This document shows positions 38,087 to 50,944 of a DNA stretch of 64,000 nt, one piece after another. A program made the translations under genes and the position numbers. Within the stretch, counting starts at the first letter, position 1; each line of letters begins with the position of its first letter. Below the pieces are notes generated by a model, which did not search any database, was not told the DNA's origin, and was given only the letters and a program-made list of their open reading frames with translations. Origin of the DNA: Chrysomallon squamiferum. Taxonomy: Eukaryota > Mollusca > Gastropoda > Neomphalida > Peltospiridae. The stretch spans positions 17,750,386 to 17,814,385 of the forward strand of contig CM022676.1 of the NCBI GenBank assembly GCA_012295275.1, in the 5' to 3' direction.

Positions 38087-38689
38087 CAAAATATATATTA
38101 ATATATAATAATACGCAAAGCTCTAAAATAATAACTGATGTTTTGAGACAGGATCCCAGGCTAGCTCCTATATGTGTACTTTATGTGTGTAGTCTGTTCA
38201 CAGTATGTGTGTGTGTATATATATTGTGTGTGTGTGTGTGGTCGTTATCATGACTAGGGGATTATAAGACTATGACAATGATTTTAAATTGTGACAGTAA
38301 TATATATATATATATATAGACACAAGATAAATAACATCAACAAGAGAGCAATTTTAGTTTATTATTTATATCCAGAATATGTCTCGTAATAATATGAAAT
38401 AACAGAAGCGGAACTAAATTATTTACGATATTGTGGAAACGTCAGTTAAAATAATTAAAGACGGGAGAATCAAGTTATTACGTTAATATGTGTGTGTGTG
38501 TGTGTGTTAAACTGTATAATTTAATGACACTGATTACACTGCCTATTGTCGCTAAAAGAACAGAAACAAAGAGTATCTTAACCTCATCAAAGCAAGGAAA
38601 AAGTTTGAAATTCTCTCCCGTGAATTTATGTCCATGAAATGGAACCGCTTTTATAGGCAACATCCGAATCAGAGCATAAACTTCAAATT

Positions 38690-39128
38690 CGTCTCAACCC
38701 TCGTCTCAACGCTCACCTCACCTCGTCTCAACTCTCGCCTCAACCTCGTCTCGCCTCAACTCTCGCCTCAACCGAGGACTCTCAACCAAAACAAAGACTC
38801 GTCTCAACCTCAAATCTCAAAGCTGTCTTAGGTTATCGTCAAAACTGACTGTCTCAAGCCAGTAGTTAACGTCTCAACTCGTCTCAATAATAATCGTCTC
38901 AAATAAAAATGCCCTTACAGGTTCGACATGGCTTTTTCCTCAAAGGGTATTAATGATGGTCAAATCGTCTTTCAACTTATCTGCAACTCTCGCCTCAACC
39001 GAGGAATGAAAGACAAAAACAAAGACACGCGTGTTGACAAATCTCAAAGCTGTGTTAGTTTATCAGTCAAAACTGGCTGTATCCTAGCCAGTAGTTAACG
39101 TAACTACGAAATTTAAAATAATAAAACA

Positions 39129-39219
<91 letters not shown>

Positions 39220-39300
39220 CAAATAAAAAACGCCTTTAAAGATTCGACATGGCATTTTTTTCCAGTAAAAGGGTACTAATGATCATCAAACAGAAATTTA
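38690..39300 (+). repeat. Direct duplication with GTCTCAA insertions
   Basis: Unit 1 (38752-38980) and unit 2 (38984-39310) share CAACTCTCGCCTCAACCGAGGA, ATCTCAAAGCTGT-TTAG, GCCAGTAGTTAACGT, TTCGACATGGC and a TTAATTATCTGC-like end. Unit 1 and the stretch before it hold eight GTCTCAA heptamers, most preceded by C, at places where unit 2 has other sequence. Unit 2 instead holds a long (AAT)n. Confidence 0.8.
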
Positions 39301-39866
39301 ATTATCTGCATATATCGAAATTTAAATACAGTTTATTTACTGATTATAATCATTAATACATATTTATTTAATATCTGTCGTTATTTAATCTTTTTTCTAT
39401 CTCATATATAAAACAGTAATTATTTTAAACCAATTATCATATTAAACTGTAACAATCTTTGGCTTTCTGTCGGTCTCTCTGCTTTTTCTGTAGACACTTT
39501 TGTTCTCTAAATATACTTTCGCGAAGACGACTGGTAATGTCGACTAACAATGGACAGCCTTTCTCTCAGATACATGAAATGGAAAAGTTAGGCTAAATAA
39601 AAGTCATTATAAGAGACTGCTGTTCATGCAGTGATTGTGTTCTATCACTTTCTGAACGTCAAGAAATTTATTACTGTAACAGCGTCATTCAAGTAAACTT
39701 TATACTTTTACCACATTCACACGAAATATCTATTCTCAGCACAACATTAAAAAATTACATCTTCTCTTTAGTTGGTTAGTTCTCTCTCTCTCTCTTTTTC
39801 TCTTCTCTATTTTAATTCTCTCTCTCTTTACTAAATATATATATATATATAAACAAAAACTCATTG

Positions 39867-39977
<111 letters not shown>

Positions 39978-40390
39978 GTATAATTAAATACAGCTTTGTT
40001 TGTCTTACAAAATGTGTGTACTGGCTGAAGATTGAACCGCAGTTGGTAGATACAACGTTTATCATGGACTTTCTTCTGAATTTATTATTACTCATATATA
40101 TATATATATCTTAATAATCTGTTTTTAAACGCTTATAATCTAATATAATGTTCATTGTTTAATGTCTGAAATCCTCACAGTCAAGCAGTCTGTTTTTTGT
40201 TTCTTTATGTTTATTTAAGTGAGATGACAGCTTGTCTGGTCCTTCTTTTTCTTGTTTTTATTTCTAATTTTTACAATTGTTTTGAACGCTTGAATTTTAA
40301 ACTGTCATTTTTAACAAAAGTGAATAGAGGCATGTTTTATTTATTTATTTATTTATTTATTGCATGTTGACTATAACTTTCTTCTCGCAG

Positions 40391-40476
40391 AAAAAAGTTG
40401 TTTGACAAACGATCATCTCAAATACGCGACACAACGTGCTAATAAATGTGACCAACAACAAGAGATTTCCCAGTGA
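40391..40476 (+). CDS. Terminal cytoplasmic exon of the receptor
   Basis: The acceptor CTTCTCGCAG opens a frame in phase 1, matching all upstream exons. It reads KSCLTNDHLKYATQRANKCD, then QQQEISQ and TGA at 40474-40476. HLKYATQ is a Tyr-based motif close to but not matching an ITIM (Gln where Leu/Val/Ile is expected at +3), so it is at most a candidate SH2-docking site. The 3.6 kb distance from exon 36743 makes membership in the same gene an inference. Confidence 0.5.
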
Positions 40477-41723
40477 AAATATTCAGTTAGACTGCGTCAC
40501 ATTATCACATTGGTCACACAACGTCAGTGTAACAGATTTAATTATTTACGTGTGTTATCCAGAGACAAAGCGGGTTGTCATTCTCACACATACGTATATA
40601 AACGAATAGATACAGATGCACATGTTATATACACACATTCAGATTCATGGTCACACAACCACAAACACATCGTCGCATGCAAATGCTTGCACACATTTGA
40701 CATTTGTGACGTCGTGATTTCACTTCGTCCTGTTTTGTCAGTGCGTTCCCGAATATTGTCTAAGTGCAGAGTCTAATCAGAGATATTTAATACAGCTGAA
40801 TATTCATTCCTATTCTGTCACCCGCAGGGCAAGGTTTCCAACAGAAATAACTGCACGCACAAAGTGACAAAAGAAAAAAACGGCGTTTTTCGGTAAACAC
40901 ACAAACAGACAACCATGCGTGCAATTAGAAGGCTTCATATAAAAGTAGATTCTTGAGCTCGCAATATCCAGACCTCGCCTTCTTTTTAACAGTATCGACT
41001 TCCACTTGAGTTTGTTAATACTTTTTTTCTACAAGAACAATATAGCACATTGGTGTATGTAGGCTTATTCCGTTCCAACAATTTATCTTTCTTTACAAAA
41101 TTATAAACCTAGTTCTTTCAGTTCATTTGGAATAAAAATATCAATAAAATAGCTGGAAAAACATTAACTCAGGATTATCAAACAGGTGATTTAAGAGAAA
41201 TAAATACTAAGTTATTTTGTGATGCACTAAAAATATCGTGTCTTGAACAAAAACATTGGGCCTGTTAATTAATTGTTTACAATACAGTTTACAATCCAGA
41301 GCTCCAATAATTTTAGCTTTAGGCTCAGCTTAAAGTAGAGCAAAATCGCCGAAAAGCACAAATCGCTTTTAATAAAATGTATTAAACATATGAACAAACT
41401 TTCTAGAAAAACATGAAGCTGTTAGGAACAAGAGAAAAATAATCAATGTACAGAGATTGTATAACGTTCCTATTAAAATTGATAATAAATGTGTTCATTA
41501 TAATATATTGGCAAGTAAAGGAATTTTATTTTTAAAAACCTGTGTCGCGGAATTCAGAATTACGTAACAAATTTATCTGTCTACGACATCCGCATGGTTT
41601 ATTTTATCCACCAGTTTTTCAACTCCATCTCGGTATTTATAAGAGTATACATATTTATATGGCAAGTATTGAATACTAGGAATCTGCGGGACATATTTGT
41701 AACATTTTTATTATTATCAATGT

Positions 41724-41761
<38 letters not shown>

Positions 41762-42150
41762 CGGTTTGTTCTTTTTTGTGCTTGTTTATTTGATTTTATA
41801 TTATTTTATATTATTTTATTTTATTTTATTTTATTTTATTTTATTGTTGGTGCATTGTTTATTTTTCGTAGTTTTGTTTTTCCCTCAACATGTAGACACT
41901 GCTGTATTTAGAAAAAAAATCATTTTCTTTTACTTGTTTTATTTATTTTGCATCAGCATGTATTAGTTGTGTTATTTATTACACTGTATGTTTTCTGGTG
42001 TATATAATAAAGAAGGAAAGAAAGAACGAAAAATATAAACAGATAAATAAAAAGAAATAAGTGAAGTAGATAAATAATTAATAATATAAAAAGCAAATTA
42101 CTACAATGATCAGAATAAGTGTTAGTATTATAACGGTTGTTTTTTTTGTT

Positions 42151-42207
<57 letters not shown>

Positions 42208-42538
42208 AAGGTTGTATTTGTCACATCGGTAGTTGGATCGCTTTGTTCAAATAAAAGAGTGTTTCACGATCCGAGGTATAACTTTTCTTTTCGCCAGAAC
42301 AATTAACACACTATTTTTATCTGACTTAAATACAGACACTTGTTAGCTATACGTTTTACATCAGTATACTGTGTGAGAAATGTATATAAATATTTCAGAG
42401 AGAAAATAAGAAATAACAAATTATATATCTCTTTGTTTCTGTAACAGGTTTAAAATATGTATGTTACATTACACTTCACAAATTATACGTATAAAAAGAT
42501 GTGCATACATCTACCGTCACACGCATTTCGAGTTGTAG
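40477..42538. other. Gene-free stretch
   Basis: 3' flank of the receptor, a T run of about 33 (41728-41760), (ATTTT)n at 41797-41846 and (TG)n-(TA)n at 42149-42204. No supportable exon. Confidence 0.55.
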
Positions 42539-42692
42539 GACATCAGATTTCAGTCACGTGGTTATCAGCAGACACGTTTATTAACGGCGACACGCACAAA
42601 TTACTTCAGTGACGTGTTGTCAGCTCCAGTAAAACCACTCACAAACAAGGACGTATTTTGTGTAAGCAGACAGCCATTTTGAGATTTGAAGG
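42539..42692 (+). promoter_or_regulatory. Promoter-like element with CACGTG E-box
   Basis: Conserved with the inverted copy at 1777-1940. Contains CAGTCACGTG (E-box 42555-42560), AGTGACGTG, and GCCATTTTGAGATTTGAAGG; GCCAT is the core of a YY1 site. It lies about 110 bases before the noncoding exon 42803-42887. Function inferred from conservation and position. Confidence 0.45.
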
Positions 42693-42802
42693 TAGTTTGC
42701 ATTTCATTGTGATGTAATATATACCGTGCTATTATTTGCTTAAAATAAATCAACAGTACTGAACAAGTTATTTGTTTTATTTATTTATTTATTTATTTTC
42801 AG

Positions 42803-42887
42803 ATTCCTCGCTTAAGTGATCTATAGAAAAACCGTCAAACAGAAATTATTGCTATCTACGAGATTCTCGACCAGGAAGTTTTTAAAG
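42803..42887 (+). other. Noncoding exon, BTB-cassette type (copy a)
   Basis: Preceded by TTTATTTTCAG and followed by GTAGGC. Its second half (AACAGAAATTATTGCTATC and GACCAGGAAGTTTT) aligns with the first exons of BTB copies 2 and 3. There is no BTB coding exon until 46763, so it may be an orphan or a distal alternative first exon of copy 2. (TG)n-(TC)n follows the donor at 42903-43052. Confidence 0.5.
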
Positions 42888-42902
42888 GTAGGCAGCCATA
42901 TT

Positions 42903-43055
<153 letters not shown>

Positions 43056-43857
43056 GGACAGATTATCAGAAAAGACATTGTATTTAGAGTTAATTCAGGT
43101 TTGGTATTAAGGTTGGTTTAAGATTAAATTTAACGTTAAGATTACTAATTCCTATAAAACTTTTCATATAAAAATAGTTTCCTGTATAAATAATATCCCG
43201 TTTAACCAATCTGTGAACGTGAAAAACCTGTTTTTAAACAACATTACAACTAACTAAACACACTCTTCTGCCATCCTCTTACAATCCTCTTTGTTTCTGC
43301 AATGACCTATTTTCTACACCATTCATGTCCAGCTCTCTTTATCTGTATTCTCAATAAGTATCTTAATACTGAACCAGACTGTGAAAAACATTACTATGAA
43401 TGAAAGTGTCCTAAAGGCTAGTATAAATTATACAAGTTAAAAATTCGCTTTTTTATATATTATGTTTCGTTTATATCGTGATTGCTTTTCATGAGTCTTT
43501 ACAACAGTACACGTGTTCATGTCGTAATTGTTTTGACTATGAAACTGGTTAATAATAATAAAATCTAAACCAATTAAAAAGAAACAAAAATCGTATATTG
43601 CTTAAGGAGAGCCAATGGTTGATACATATTACCCTGTTCATCCAGTTGTCTACGTAAAATACCACTTCCTGCTAATTGGAAAGACGTAGACTTGATGTGG
43701 CGACTGCACATTTACTCTCATTTTATTTCAGCAGTCCTTAACAGCAAGTTTGACGCACACAAATCAGTAAACAAAATGTGTTTCCAGTGTCTTTAATTAA
43801 AACATTTATTCCACCCTTGCATTCTTTTTTCAGTTTTTTCTCTTTTTGTCATTTCGT

Positions 43858-43929
43858 TTAATCTAACTTTCGTATTGGTCTACCGTCCGTTCCAACCAGA
43901 GTATAAAATGTTATTGCATCTGCTTTCAT
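43858..43929 (-). other. Dispersed short exon-like element, 'YTLxGT' copy 3
   Basis: On the minus strand after CCATTGTAG the frame reads MKADAITFYTLVGTDGRPIR, then KLD and TAA at the complement of 43858-43860. Compare copies at 666-773 and 13631-13735. The peptide is more alike than the surrounding DNA by eye, but the stop comes early here. Confidence 0.4.
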
Positions 43930-44030
43930 CTACAATGGCAATATAAAAAACGTATCGCTGTTATATGTGTAGATGTGAGAAGCAAACTGATCATTAGCTT
44001 GCGAGATTTTTTTGAAATACACGAATAAGT

Positions 44031-44340
44031 ATAATGTAGACCCGGACTTGAAAGGTATATTGTACGACAACGAAGTTTTACTTTCCACCAAGTGTATGGA
44101 ACGAGCCACTAAAAATGGAATAATAATATTAGCTCGCAGAATTGTATTATTTTCTAATTTCGAGTTTGTTTGTTTGTTTTATCTGTTGGTAGTAATTTGC
44201 TGGTTATTTTGTTTGTCTATATCGTCGTTATTGAAATTATATATCTTCTCAGAGTTTAAATACTTTCAGACGTTTCTGTTTATTTCTACCACATATGCAC
44301 AGACACTGTATTAACAATGAATTTGTCAGATCATTGTAAA
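44031..44340 (+). repeat. Direct repeat, left unit (partner 45665-45965)
   Basis: Shared blocks: a GGACTTGAAA-like start, GTGTATGGA, GAATAATAATATTA-CTC, TATTTTCTA, GTAGTAATTTG, ATCTTCTCA-A-T-TAAA and GTATTAACA-T-AATTT. A 100-codon open frame here is not conserved in the partner, so it is probably not coding. Confidence 0.65.
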
Positions 44341-45097
44341 TAACACCCAGCTATACCTTTGTTCTCATGTGATACACCATTTTTATCTAAACTACATAAG
44401 AAACAATCAATCACGTGTTAGCTCTATCTTGATAGACTGGTCACGCGAAAATCGTCAGAGAAATAAGACATGCACAGGATAAAATTAGAAAAAAAAACTT
44501 TGTATGCTTTTTTTTTTGTTTTTTTTGTTGTTGTTGTTGTTCTTCTTCTTCTTCTTTCTTCTTCTTCTTCTTCTTCTTCTTATTATTATTATTATAAATG
44601 ATATATATGTGTGTGTGTGTGTGTATGAGTGTGCGTGTGGGTGTGTTTTACATCTGATTTCTGTGTGTATTATTCCCCCAGAAAAAAAACAAAATGCTGT
44701 TCGTAATATGTAAATAAATACATTTGTAGCAGTAGTAACAATAATATTAGTGCCACTTCTGATGGTAGCAGTAAGTTTAATAGTGGAAGTGGCAGTAGCA
44801 GTAGATATAGGAGTAGCAGCCGTTGTTGCCAGAGTATTATTATTAGTAGTGTTAAACTAATTTCATTATTATTATTAGTGTTGTTGTTGTTGTCGTCATC
44901 ATCATCAGTTTTATCATAATTGTCATCATTCTAATATAGTCCTATGAACTATTTATAGCTTATGCCATATTTTTACCTATGTGATTATTTAATTTTATTT
45001 ATTTGTGTGTTCATGTTATTAATTAATTAATTAATTAATTAATTAATTCATTTATTTATTTATTTATTTATTTGTTTATATCTAATCTGATTCTTCA

Positions 45098-45165
45098 GTG
45101 GCAGAATAGTTCTACAGAAAGTAGTCGCTTATAAGAAATTACCGATCGAAGTTGGCACCGATATA
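45098..45165 (+). other. Decayed noncoding exon, BTB-cassette type (copy b)
   Basis: TTCTACAGAAAGTAGTCGCTTATAAGAAATTACCGATCGAAGTT aligns with the copy c exon at 46090-46141. The donor GT is lost and replaced by GGCACC. Confidence 0.5.
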
Positions 45166-45208
45166 TTTCTAAACTAATAGTTTACTCTTGTTTTTTCTTT
45201 TTTTTTTT

Positions 45209-45222
45209 TATTATTATTATTA

Positions 45223-45271
<49 letters not shown>

Positions 45272-45285
45272 GTTGTTGTTGTTAG
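45209..45285. repeat. (TTA)n-(TTG)n triplet array
   Basis: ATT triplets passing into GTT triplets. Confidence 0.93.
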
Positions 45286-46089
45286 ATACATACGTAAACA
45301 ATGCAATAGGACCACATTAAATTAATATAATCTTCTTGAAGGAGAAATGTGTATAAGATTAGTGTACATGTCTCGTAACACGATTTGTTTATTTTAATCT
45401 GACATTCAAACCTGAGAAGTGACACTTTATGACGTAAAGATGTTTGACGTCAGTCAACGTTTTTATCAGTGCAGGAGTCTGATAGCTAAAAGTAAACAAA
45501 GCAGAAGTGAAATAAGTCGGCCATATTGAAAACGGATATTTTATATTTTATTGTGTTTTAATGATTCGAGTGTTCTTAGTTTAATTATTTTTAGGCATAT
45601 CAGAGTTAGTTCTCTAACAAATAGGTCATTATAGTGTGAGGTGTTCTTTTATATTGACATGGAAAAGATTACGTAAAGCCTGACTTGAAAATGTGTTCTC
45701 AGCGAAATTATATTTACAATTCTGGTGTATGGATCTTACGGATGAAGAATTTAATAATATTATCTCATATACTAATTTATTTTCTATTTCCTTTTTATTT
45801 TGTTTATTGGAAGTAATTTGGTTGTTGTAGCGTCGATATTGATATTATTTATCTTTTCATAATGTAAACAAATGCCTCTTTTTTTTTTTCCTTTTTTCTT
45901 TAAATTTTATTTCCGCATCTTATGTCTACAATGTATTAACAGTAAATTTATCACATCGTCCACAAGGGTATATATATTTTAAACTTATCTTTTTTATGTT
46001 TTTATTATTGTTATTACTACCCTATTATTTATTAACGGCTTTTGCTATATGTTATATTTTATTGTTAGATAGGTTATTTTATAGTTGAG

Positions 46090-46141
46090 GTTAAACAGAA
46101 AGTCGTCGCTTATCAGAAACTATCGATCAGGAAGTTTTGAG
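46090..46141 (+). other. Noncoding first exon of BTB copy 2 (copy c)
   Basis: AACAGAAAGTCGTCGCTTATCAGAAACTATCGATCAGGAAGTTTTGAG is followed by donor GTAGAC. The matching acceptor is TTTGTAG ending at 46755, eight bases before ATG 46763, so an intron of about 0.6 kb containing the (TTA)n array (46628-46725) is predicted. Confidence 0.55.
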
Positions 46142-46627
46142 GTAGACAACCACATTGAAATTACAATGTAATTTTTATAGGTTCTACTTTAAAACCATCG
46201 CGTCTTCTTTCTCTATTTTTCTTATTTTCTTACTTTTTTCTTACATAATGTTTCGTTTTAGATGTATCACAGACGGAAACTTTTGTTGTGTTTTCGAGGA
46301 GTAAATTGATATAAATGGCCATAATTACATTGCTATTTGAAATTCGTTTGTTTACCCGATGTGACCACACAAGTCTGTTTATAATAATAATGATAATAAT
46401 AATTAATGCTGTCGTCGATACCATCATAATAATCTTTCACATAAGCATAATTTATTTATTTTTATAGTTTGTCGATTTGCTATATGTTTATCCGTTGTCT
46501 TTCATTTTCATTTTCCGTTTTATTATTTTTGTTTTGTTTTGTTTTGTGTTTTTGTTTGTTTCTTTTCGCTGTAAGAATTGTTATAGTTGAATCTGTGAAC
46601 GATTTCTTTTTCTTTCTTTCCCCATTC

Positions 46628-46650
46628 CATTATTATTATTGTTGTTGTTG

Positions 46651-46725
<75 letters not shown>

Positions 46726-46745
46726 GTGTTGTTGTTGTTGTTAGT
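46628..46745. repeat. (TTA)n with TTG ends, in the predicted 5' UTR intron of BTB copy 2
   Basis: Triplets of ATT flanked by GTT on both sides, ending ten bases before the acceptor. The same place in copy 3 holds an ATT/AAT array. Confidence 0.95.
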
Positions 46746-46762
46746 ATGTTTGTAGTGAAAAC

Positions 46763-47029
46763 ATGACCACCTCGACTGCAGTCTCAAGCTGGCAGACAGG
46801 GAAGAATCTGATGCAATGCATTGAACATGTTTTTCGTACAAGAACTGACACGGACGTCAGATTTCTTGTTGGGGAACATAAAACTGCTGTCGATGCTCAC
46901 CGATTCATACTCATTATTCGAAGCGAATCTTCCATCAGATGTTCACAGGAGAACTTCGCGAACAAAAAAATATCAAAATACCGGATGTGCAGGCAGAAAT
47001 CTTCTCAGAGTTTTTAAAGTATGTTAAAA

Positions 47030-47076
<47 letters not shown>

Positions 47077-48346
47077 ACAAACACATACAGACGCACACAC
47101 ACACAGATACACACAGGCAGACATGGAAACACACGTACGAACACAGCGAGGAAGAGAGACAGACAGACAGACAGAAAGGTTGATAACAATCGAGTTTTTA
47201 TTAGTAATCTAATTATTTTCTATTTAATTAATCTCACATAGTTATCTCACATTTTAAAGTCTTACTCTACTTCTTTTACACAGATATCTTTATACGGATG
47301 ACGTCGTCCTAACAGGCGACAACGTCACCATTCTGCTGTATCTATCGAATAAATACTTCATCAGAACACTTGAAGATCTATGCGTAAAATATTTGGAGTC
47401 GTCGTTGTCGTCACAGAATGCGTGCGTCGTGCTGGAACAAGCTCATTTGTTTTATGAACATGATCTAAGGAAAAACACACTGAACTATATTTTGATAAAT
47501 GGAGACGAAGTTTTGAAGTCAGATGAAGTCACCGATCTTTGTCACGAATGTCTGGTTGAGATCGTACGATCAGACGAACTGACAGCAGACGAGAAAAATA
47601 GTTTTGAAGCCACTGTGAAGTGGGCTGACAGCGCGTGCAGGAAGTAAGGGAAGACTACGAGTGAAAAAAACATGCGCGAAGCACTGGGAGAGGTCGTGAA
47701 GCACGTGCGTTATCCATTACTCGATCAGAGGTACTTTGTAGAACACGTGATACCTACTCACATACTCTCTGAGACAGAAGAAACCCAGATTTTGAAACAC
47801 TGGGTGAGCAGTGATGAAGATGTTTCACCTTTTAACTCAAACAGGAGATCTGCAATGATGAAAATACAGATTACAATAAACAGGTTTAGTTGCTTTGGTT
47901 TCTACCGGTCATGTTCTGGCAAAGTAGATGACGCCATTACTTTCTCTGTCAACAGAAACGCTTTACTTCGCGCATTTCAGTTGTACGGTCTCAGTAGAGA
48001 AAACTACGACGTCAGCGCCTTCGTCACTGACACAAGAACAGCCGAAATACTGGACGAATCTACACTGACACAGAGATATGAACACGTGTCTGACGTGTCT
48101 GCCGTGTATGACGTCGTGTTCAGTCGTCCAGTGAAGATTACTAAAGACATTGAGTACAGCTTGTTTGTTAATGTTAAGGGAGGAGACACAGGGTAGGGAT
48201 GGTTGGGACGTGAAGGTAAATCAGAAATTGTTGTAGACTCTTTTCTTTGTAGATTTTCTGACTCACACAAATCTAAACACAGTGACAGACAACTTCGTAC
48301 ACGTGTGACAGACGGACAAATACCTGCTTTGTTATTTTTTGTGTGA
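46763..48346 (+). pseudogene. BTB-BACK-PHR gene copy 2, one frameshift and two stops
   Basis: ATG at 46763 in context GAAAACATGA; the N-terminus parallels copy 3 (SSWQTGKNL-QCIEHVF, TDTDVRFLVGE, AVDAHRFILIIRSE). A one-base deletion near 46927 shifts the frame; the lost frame resumes as MFTGELREQKNIKIPDVQAE. Exon 1 ends before GTATGT (about 47020) and exon 2 starts at 47284. The BTB end and BACK read open to TAA 47645-47647 (Gln codon in the other copies), then open again to TAG 48194-48196 (Trp in copy 1), then to the natural TGA 48344-48346. The intron opens with (AC)n (47031-47070). The lesions differ from those of copy 1, so the two died independently. If the frameshift were a sequence error, the stops would still truncate it before PHR. 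Confidence 0.9.
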
Positions 48347-49330
48347 AAAACAACATCGTTCAAATACTGTCAGTTTTAGTTATCACTGGGCTCATATTTT
48401 TATTTATTTATATGTTTATTTATTTATTTATATTTGTTTACATTTTGTATTTCTGATGATGTCAGACAACATTTATGAAGTCACACACACTATATTTGAA
48501 ATGTTGGATATCTAATGGACTTATTTCTGTCAAAAACGTTCATGATGTATATAAACATCTGATTTCTTATTTATTATTTTGCTGTTATTATTTATTTATT
48601 TATTTATTTATGAATTTGTTTGTAGTTGTTTTTGTTTTTTTTAAATTTATTTATTGTTTCTTTTTTGTATATGAAACATAATATGTAGATACATTATGTA
48701 TGTATTTCCTGGTTGTTAGACATGAAAATAAGAACTCTTGTTTGATTTTTTTATCCATTTGCTTCTATTAAGACTAGCAACTCTTTGTTTATTTATTTAT
48801 GTATAAGATATAAATAACGAAAAATAGATAAATAAATTTCAGTTTTTTATTATGAATTTTCTCTTCTTTTATTGATGTATTTAATTTGTGTTGAAAAGGT
48901 AATTTACTTATATATTTGTGTGTTACTTTTCTGCACACATTGAGTAGTAGTATATGTATTTGTATGTGTATATGTGTGTGCATGTATGAGTACACACACA
49001 GAAAAAATAAACAAACATACATACATACACAGACAGACAGACAGACAGAAACACACACTCCCTGTAAATCACAGACCCTCCTAATACACCACACACAGCA
49101 GTAGTGATGCTGTTTTTAATTGCATCTCACTATAAACATTCCTTGTATATGTGATTTTGATATGAACAACATATATTTGACATTAGAAATGGGTCAAACT
49201 TTTTTTTTGCCTTAAATTAATTATGTTTGTGTTTAAGAAAGGTTGAAAGTACATTAAGTCTGTTAAATTGCAACAGAAAAGTATTTCATCCCTCCACAAC
49301 CTTAAAATTTCAGATTTTTCTGACTTTCTT
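48347..49330 (+). other. 3' flank of BTB copy 2
   Basis: Matches the flank of copy 1 in order: the ATCACTGGGCTCATATTTTT block, (TTTA)n, CATGATGTATATAAACAT, GACATGAAAATAAGAACT, AAGACTAGCAA, CCTAATA-ACCACACACA-CAGCAGTAGT and ATGTGATTTTG-TATGAACAACATA. The duplicated unit therefore extends at least about 1 kb past the stop codon. Confidence 0.75.
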
Positions 49331-49867
49331 TTTTGCTGCAGCTACAAAGAGCGCTAGTCACATATTTGTGATATACAACTGAAAAAGAAAAAGAGCGACA
49401 GTCTGATTTGAAATTATTTACAGACCAGCTTCCTTAATAAACAATAATTAATTAAAGTACTGATAAAACCTGCTGTAGTAGTCAGAAACTGTTTGTTTAT
49501 AAACGTTTCCCTTCTGACTGAGATTCAACGGTCTATGCCAGAAGATAGGAGTAACAGGGATGCTATGCAGTGTGCTATTCTACGGGAGGGATTTCCTAGC
49601 AAATTACAATCCCTGGGGTGTGCGATTTCCAGGGATTTGTAATTAACTACTACACAGGCACATTTCAGTTTCCCTTCCAGCTACTGTTAATCTGTTGTGA
49701 AGAAAACAGTGACTAATCCGGATGCTGTCTACTTCGGATACCGAATGTAAATTCCAGAATAAAAGACAAAATTATATATTAATTAGCATTGCCAATAATT
49801 ACAAACAATTTTTCACTGCAATTTCAAAGTAATTAGGTAACAGAGAGCTACCGTTTTGTCTCTGTTT

Positions 49868-49917
<50 letters not shown>

Positions 49918-50084
49918 TGTGTGTGTTTATGTTTGTATGTGTGTTTGTGTGTCTGCGTATGTGTTTGTGTGGATATAGAGATGTTTAAGAAAGGGGGAAT
50001 ATTGCTCTGATTGTGCAAAAACGACGTGACGGGTACATATACAACTTTTCTTTCATTATCTTTATATTATTTTGTTTTCTGTAG
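49331..50084. other. Gene-free stretch with a small hairpin
   Basis: No gene seen. It holds an imperfect inverted repeat (49602-49643) and a (TG)n tract (49879-49935). Confidence 0.55.
49602..49643. repeat. Short inverted repeat (hairpin)
   Basis: AATTACAATCCCTGG and CCAGGGATTTGTAATT are reverse complements apart from one extra base, separated by about 11 bases. Confidence 0.8.
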
Positions 50085-50300
50085 ATTTACACCGCTTATT
50101 CATATATTGAGTGAATGTTTTGTCGAACCAGTCTCTCTGAAAATCATGGCTATAAAAACATACTACAGGTCAGTATGCGTATCACTTCGCTGGTTTTCAT
50201 AATGTTCCAGTTTAATCGTACATATCGTTGTGTTTTTAAACGACACACTACAAAGTCAAACTATTTACTTGTTTCAAATATCAAACAGTTCTAATAATAA
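50085..50300 (-). repeat. Inverted-duplicate segment (partner 9755-9965)
   Basis: See 9755-9965. Here it is followed by AGT/AAT triplets (50292-50372). Confidence 0.8.
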
Positions 50301-50689
50301 TAATAGTAGTAGTAGTAGTAGTAATAATAATAATAATCATAATAATAATAATAATCATAATAATAATAATAAAATAATAATATTTTCTTATGAATACTAT
50401 GTAGCTATGTGAATATACAGAACATTTTATGTGTAACAGCAATAACAATAACGGCAATAACAAAATAATATTAAATAAATATTATGTAGCAATATATATT
50501 ATGTAAATTATATAGTTTTGGTAGTATTCGTAATAATAATATAGCTATGAAGTTCATTATCTAATTAATTAATTATTAATGTTATTTCCCTATCTAAGAA
50601 AGTGTTAAGGTATTTAATATTAATAAAGTTTTCAGTATTGCTGGAGATTTCTCTCTCTTTATCTGTCTGTCCAACCATGTTTCTCAATT

Positions 50690-50940
50690 TTATTTCGTGT
50701 TTGCAAGTATCAATGAAACAGCGTGTACTGAAAAGAAAAGACGAAATATGATTTGTAAAACACGGATTTGCAGATCTCCTGTGAGGTATCCAGCTTAGTA
50801 CCTCGTCATGTTTTTGAGATATCAGTCATTGCGTTTTGTTGTTTGTACATATTAATGAGAGAGGACATCAAAGAACAACCTTCTTATCTGCGAATAGAAC
50901 GTATTATACAATGTGTCATACGTTAATAATAACAATAATA
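50690..50940 (+). repeat. CCGGCCCTG repeat family, 3' part only
   Basis: Matches the second half of the family: GACGAAATATGATTTGTAA, AGATCTCCTGTGAGGTATCC, a TTTTTGAGATATCA block and ATTAATGAGAGAG, ending in a short AAT/AAC tail. Confidence 0.75.
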
Positions 50941-50944
50941 AACT

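Noticed and set aside
38900-39250. Possible tRNA-like B box (GGTTCGAC at 38922 and ATTCGAC at 39240)
   Set aside because: No A box or foldable cloverleaf at the right distance; no tRNA or rRNA gene was recognised in the window.
42539-42692. Reading the conserved E-box element as a protein-coding exon
   Set aside because: The two copies (here and inverted at 1777) differ by indels not in multiples of three, and no frame is shared.
44012-44314. 100-codon frame with a hydrophobic centre
   Set aside because: The duplicate at 45665-45965 does not keep the frame, so no evidence of coding selection.
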